Assembly (NCBI GenBank): GCA_958295665.1
Contig: OY282558.1
Span: forward strand, 355,873,448 to 355,937,447
Origin: Tipula vernalis
Taxonomy: Eukaryota > Arthropoda > Insecta > Diptera > Tipulidae
Direction of reading: 5' to 3'
Length of the DNA: 64,000 bases
The notes below the pieces were generated by a model. That model saw nothing but the letters and a program-made list of their open reading frames with translations. It ran no database searches and had not been told where the DNA came from. Within the stretch, counting starts at the first letter, position 1, and each line of letters begins with the position of its first letter. Position numbers and translations under genes: made by a program. This document shows, piece after piece, positions 59,904-64,000 of this stretch.

Positions 59904-62900
59904 CTAGGAATCCACTAAGCACCCCTCTTCCCTCTTTCTCCGTAGCGTAGATTCGACGTAGAGTGCTATTGCATCCCACGCCTCCTCCGACCGTAGCATC
60001 ACCTCCACGATGGTGTCAGGTGTAACCACCCCCACTACTGAGGTGAGCCGGTTTCTTTCTTCATTGAATTGAGCGCACCCAAAGAAAGTATGACAAGCGT
60101 CATCACTTTCTTCAGGGCAGTACCGGCAAAAAGGGGTCCTCAGCTTTCCCATTCGGTACAAGTAGGCTCCAAAGTAACCATGCCCCGTCAGGAACTGGCA
60201 AACAAAGAAGTTAACTTCCCCATGCCTCCGATTGATCCAGGTACTAAGTACCTTTACCAACCTGGCCGTCCATCGACCGCTACTCTCCTCGTCCCATCGT
60301 TGCTGCCATGCTACGAGCGTGACACTGCGAGCTCTCATCGCAGAATCACTCCTTCCAAATTCGGCACTCAACCGGTATATCTCTCGACGCTCGAGCGCCA
60401 TCAGGTCTATCGGGATGACTCCAGCGACAACCAAGGCCGCAGCTCCGGACACCGTGCGATAAGCGCATGTGATTCTTAGTGCCCCGCGTCTCTGTATTGA
60501 CAACATTCTCGTGCGGTACTTCCTTACTTCCATTGCACCAGCCCAGATCTCAGCTCCATACAGCAGGACCGACTGCACCGTTGACATCAGGAGTCTTCGC
60601 TTGCTAGAGCGAGGGCCGCCCACATTCGCCATCAGTCTTCCGAGTGACACTGTTACAACTGATGCCCGGTCACAAACCCTGCGAATATGCTCCCAGTAGG
60701 TTAGTCGACTGTCTAAAACAACCCCCAGATATTTCGTCGCACCTTTTGTAATCACCTCTTCTCTTCCAATCTGCATAGGGATAACTGTTGGAATCCTCCG
60801 TTTTGTGAGCATTACGATCTCAGTCTTTGAGATTGCCAACTGTAGACCGTGCTCATCCATCCAAACGTTCACTCTTCTCATCACCTGATTCAGCCTGTAT
60901 TGAGCTAAAGCTGTGCTTCTGGATGTTATTATAACAGCAACATCATCTGCATATCCAACCAGGAATACTTCGTCCGGCATCTCAAATCGCAACAGGCCAT
61001 CATACATAGCATTCCACAGATCGGGTGCAAGAATTGACCCCTGGGCTACTCCAGCAGTGATTTCCTTAATCTTTTTTCCGTCTTTCGTCTCGTATACAAG
61101 TCTTCTATTCCTCAAGTAGTCTCGAACTATTTGTAGAAGATAGTTCGGGACAGCGAAAGATCGTTGCAAAGCATCAATCATATCTTCCCATCTGGCCGAG
61201 TTGAAGGCGTTTCGCACATCCAGAGTCACTAGAAACACCAAAGGCCTCGCTGCGTGGCAAGCAGTTTCAGCTCTTTCAACTGCGCTAATTACCTTCTTTA
61301 TTGCATCTACAGTTGACCGCCCCTTCCGAAAGCCATATTGCCTTGGAGACAAATCACCAGCAATAGATATGGCATCTTCCAGCCTAGGCTTTAATAGTTT
61401 TTCCAGCAGCTTCCCCATTGTTTCCAACATACAGAGAGGTCTGTATGATGACGGGGAGTCGGGATCGCCACCTTTCCCTTTGTTTATTAATACTAGACGG
61501 GCCGTCTTCCACCGTGAAGGAAACACTCCTGCTACTAAGCATGCATTATACAGTTTTAGTAACAGGTGCGGGTATCTACTTACAGCCACCTTCAACGCCT
61601 CCACTGGTATGCCGTCCTGTCCCGGTGCCTTCTTATTTTTTAGGCTGGTCACTGCATATGCCAATTCCTCCTCTGTGAATGCGTGAATTTCTCCAACTTG
61701 GCTTTCAGCATCGTCTTCTACCCTCGGCAAGTGTGTTGGAAAGAGAGCATCAACAATATTTGTCATCGTTTCGGCATCCAGCGCGACGTGCGTACTGAAC
61801 AGCCCCAGCTTTCGAGTGGCAAGTTTGTATCCTCTGCCCCATGGATCGCTATCCACCTCGTTGCATATGGTTCTCCAGCATTGCGCTTTACTCGCACGAA
61901 TGGCCATGCCGAGCTCTTTTTTTGCGGCTTTGTGCTGAGCTGACTTAGCAATTGCTTCTTCTCCGCCCTGTGCGCGTTGCGCCCTTCGCCTAAGCTGCAG
62001 AGCTTTCCTTCTCAGCTCTGCGATCTCATTTGTCCACCAATAAGCTTGTTTTCTTCCACTCCACTGTTTTCTTCGGGGCATTGAAGAGTCGCAAGCTTGT
62101 TGAACTAACCGTGTGATGCTTTCAACAGCCGCCTCAATCTCGGCTCTGTTCGTAATCTCCTGTAAAACCGATTGGTTATTAGTAAGGCTCATCTCGACAG
62201 ATGTAAGGAGCTTTTCGCTGTCCAACTTGGTGGTGTTCCAGCTCAGTAAACTACGATACTTCGCTCGCTGTGTTTTTGGCTCATCATCGTGCAATTGAAA
62301 GCTGATGTAGTTGTGATCACTTGTGGTATAATACTCCATAACTCTCCAGTCTTTTGCCAATGGCACCAGCCGTGCTGATACCAATGTTATGTCCGGTATG
62401 GAGCTGCCGAAACCTGGCCTTCGGTATGTTGGCGTAGATCCCTGGTTTAGAACGCATAAATCCAGTCTTGAGACCATCTCCAGTATATGTCTCCCCCTGG
62501 TATTTTGGTGTGGCATACCCCATTCTAGTGCGCGTGCATTGAAGTCACCAGCTAGCACTAGTGCCCCTGTTACATCACGAGCCGAATCCTCCAGTCCATT
62601 CAATTTGGATTGAAACTCCAAAATTGTATCGTTCGGTGACAGATACACACTATAGAGCGTAGTGTTTCGGCTTCTTAGCCAGACGTAGCCAATTCCAGAA
62701 CCATGGGCCATCGATCCGTACTCCATGGGTGTCGACCACCCATATTGCCGCAGACCCCGACGGATCTGAGAACCAGTTTGGACGATTATCGTTCTGGTAC
62801 TGCTCGCAAATAACTGCTATCTGGACTTCTGCTTCACAGACAAGCTGCGCCAAGAGATCCTGCGCAGCTCTGCATCCATTCAAGTTTCCTTGAAGGACCT

Positions 62901-62904
62901 TCAT
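59904..62904 (-). CDS. R1-type ORF2: endonuclease and reverse transcriptase, one frameshift
   Basis: The start ATG (62904) overlaps the ORF1 stop in an ATGA, suggesting termination-reinitiation. The first about 58 codons (MKVLQGNLNGCRAAQDLL) are the endonuclease N-terminus; a single frameshift near 62730 then moves to the frame open to 59904. Motifs in order: AGDFNARALEWG, TSDHNYISF (endonuclease), KKAPGQDGIP, SYRPLCMLETMGK, LDVRNAFNSARW, GVAQGSILAPDLWN, GYADDVAVI (RT catalytic aspartates) and CRYCPEESDDACHTFFGC (CCHC end). The enzyme nicks the target and primes cDNA synthesis there. The product is about 1,000 residues, the usual length. Apart from the one shift it looks intact. Confidence 0.88.
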
Positions 62905-63815
62905 CTACGTTTGTTTTCCTTCGCTCGCCGCAAAAGCCCCTGGAAAGTCTCGCAGCTGCCCGATCCCTGTACGTGGTTGTTGCCACCGGGTTTCCCAACG
63001 CATATATGACATTTCGCTTGCAGCTCGCACGCCGCAGCCTTATGCCCACTTTCGCCACACTTCCAACAGCTATTGCTGCGGTCGGGACCTGCGCAGTTAC
63101 TCCTGATATGCCCATATCCTTGGCACTTGAAGCATTTTTGTACCTCGGTCCTCACTCTAATGCGCCCGAAGACCCAGCCAATCTTGATACGCCCTTGGTC
63201 AAGCAGTTTTTTGGCAGCTAGATCATCTAGTTCGATGACCGCTTTTTTCCGTTCCCGCTTATCTGCTTTGAATAGCGTTACTTTGACGTCGCCTGCCATA
63301 TCACCAGAATCGCGCTTGATTGCCGCTGGCACTTCTTCTTTGGTGGTAAAGCTGTCCAAATCAGTAACTTCGACTTTCGACCGAGGTATCAGGCCGCGAA
63401 CCACTCCGATCTCTCCAACCGCCGCTTGGATAGTATCCCTAAGCTTTCCGGGATTTACACCGCGGCCCAGTTCAAGGAGCACTCCTCCATCCGTGGTCTT
63501 CCTTATTGACCTGATTTCATGTTCCGGGTTATCCGGACACACGTGTTGTCGAATAGCACCAAGGACCTCGGCGTACGTTTTTTTCTCGGCCGGTTTGACA
63601 ACCACCGCGTTATTTTTCGTTCGCTTGCTTGGCCGCTTCCTTTTTCTCTGTCTCTTCCTCCTACCTTTACCTTCCACACCGGGCCTTGTGCCAACAACAG
63701 TATCCCCTTGTGGCGATGCTGTATTGGTTTTCTTGTCAGAGCGCTTATTGACCTGCCTTTGTTGTTTATTGACGACCAATTGCCATCCCTCGTTCTTTCC
63801 CAAAGGTAACTCCAT
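62901..63815 (-). CDS. R1-type ORF1 (Gag-like) with zinc knuckles
   Basis: The 304-residue product has a basic N-terminus (residues 1-75, rich in K and R), a middle domain with GVLLELGRGVN and a KVEVTDLD stretch, and a C-terminal set of knuckles: CFKCQGYGHIRSNC, CWKCGESGHKAAAC and a third CxxC...H...C ending in GSGSC. These proteins bind the element RNA in the particle. The frame stays open upstream of M1 to at least 63928, where another frame offers an acidic MEEGRSGALKEQ start. The true N-terminus, or a shift joining the two, is therefore uncertain. The window ends soon after. Confidence 0.85.
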   Translation of the reverse strand: MELPLGKNEGWQLVVNKQQRQVNKRSDKKTNTASPQGDTVVGTRPGVEGKGRRKRQRKRKRPSKRTKNNAVVVKPAEKKTYAEVLGAIRQHVCPDNPEHEIRSIRKTTDGGVLLELGRGVNPGKLRDTIQAAVGEIGVVRGLIPRSKVEVTDLDSFTTKEEVPAAIKRDSGDMAGDVKVTLFKADKRERKKAVIELDDLAAKKLLDQGRIKIGWVFGRIRVRTEVQKCFKCQGYGHIRSNCAGPDRSNSCWKCGESGHKAAACELQAKCHICVGKPGGNNHVQGSGSCETFQGLLRRAKENKRR

Positions 63816-64000
63816 TTTGGTTCTAACCTCTCGTTCAGATTCTTCGGTAGATGCTTCTCTTCCTCGTTTCCTGCCTCCTCGGGAGTTGGTTTCTGCTCTT
63901 TCAGAGCACCGCTTCTGCCTTCTTCCATTTGTCTCGGTATGTGGCTACCACTTCCAGTATCTCCTCCAGTTCTTTCAATCCGTTCTTAACAATCATATTG

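Larger units (their letters stand above)
59675..64000 (-). mobile_element. R1-clade non-LTR retrotransposon, nearly intact, 5' end outside window
   Basis: The minus strand carries ORF1 with zinc knuckles, ORF2 with endonuclease, RT and a terminal zinc knuckle, about 210 bases of 3' UTR, and a 21-base poly(A) tail (T run at 59675-59695 on the plus strand). GC content is clearly higher than in the flanks, which suggests recent arrival. R1 elements target 28S rDNA, but related lineages use other sites. The 3' junction here is not rDNA as far as I can see. The 5' end and target duplication lie outside the window. Confidence 0.9.

Noticed and set aside
60069..62613. Several plus-strand ORFs of 60-160 codons
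   Set aside because: They are antisense shadows of the GC-richer R1-type ORF2.
1..64000. tRNA, rRNA genes and CRISPR arrays
   Set aside because: No tRNA B-box in a foldable context, no rRNA-like conserved stretch and no regular short direct repeats with spacers were seen by eye. A tRNAscan or Rfam search would be needed to be certain.

Overview
This 64 kb window looks like transposon-dominated, AT-rich heterochromatic or intergenic DNA of an insect, probably a fly. The support is an R1-clade retrotransposon, P-type (THAP9-like), hAT and mariner relics, short homopolymers, and a 74 bp intron of dipteran size. I see no conserved single-copy host gene and no credible RNA gene. The fly assignment is inference. 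Almost every recognisable coding stretch belongs to a mobile element or a virus-like relic, and most are broken.

Layout. 1-540: reverse-transcriptase (RT) relic. 944-1225: inverted repeat. 1.6-3.3 kb and 4.0-6.7 kb: two decayed copies of a non-autonomous hAT-like family whose best copy lies at 51,552-54,212 in the opposite orientation. 6.8-7.2 kb: mariner relic. 9.6-11 kb: degenerate tandem repeat. 12.3-12.7 kb: hAT transposase relic. 13.9-14.3 kb: MITE with 112 bp arms. 16.2-18.0 kb: element with CCAAGTAGCAC ends. 19.0-22.2 kb: non-LTR element with a PHD-like ORF1. 24.9-27.6 kb: inverted repeats and an RT relic. 29.9-37.7 kb: a Polinton-like DNA polymerase B relic on the minus strand, split by a 6.35 kb P-like element. 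41.8-44.5 kb: a second non-LTR family. 47-48 kb: Gypsy/errantivirus-like fragments. 48.7-50.6 kb: a broken orphan arthropod TE-like gene. 57.3-59.2 kb: an internally deleted non-LTR element. 59.2-59.6 kb: a second mariner relic. 59.7-64 kb: a nearly intact R1-clade element that runs off the right edge.

The most interesting region is 30,594-36,942. Matching terminal inverted repeats of about 28 bp and an 8 bp direct repeat (GTTTTACC) bound an element inserted into the polymerase gene. Inside, on one strand, lie an intact 431-codon Crypton-like tyrosine recombinase with a full R / H-x-x-R / H / Y set and a decayed THAP plus P-type transposase gene. The transposase gene is itself interrupted by an apparent intron whose two splice boundaries are copies of the same 16 bp sequence and which contains a TIR-bearing element. 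This is either a P-like transposon carrying a recombinase as cargo, or a younger Crypton nested in an old P element. The intact recombinase beside a transposase with several lesions favours nesting or selective retention.
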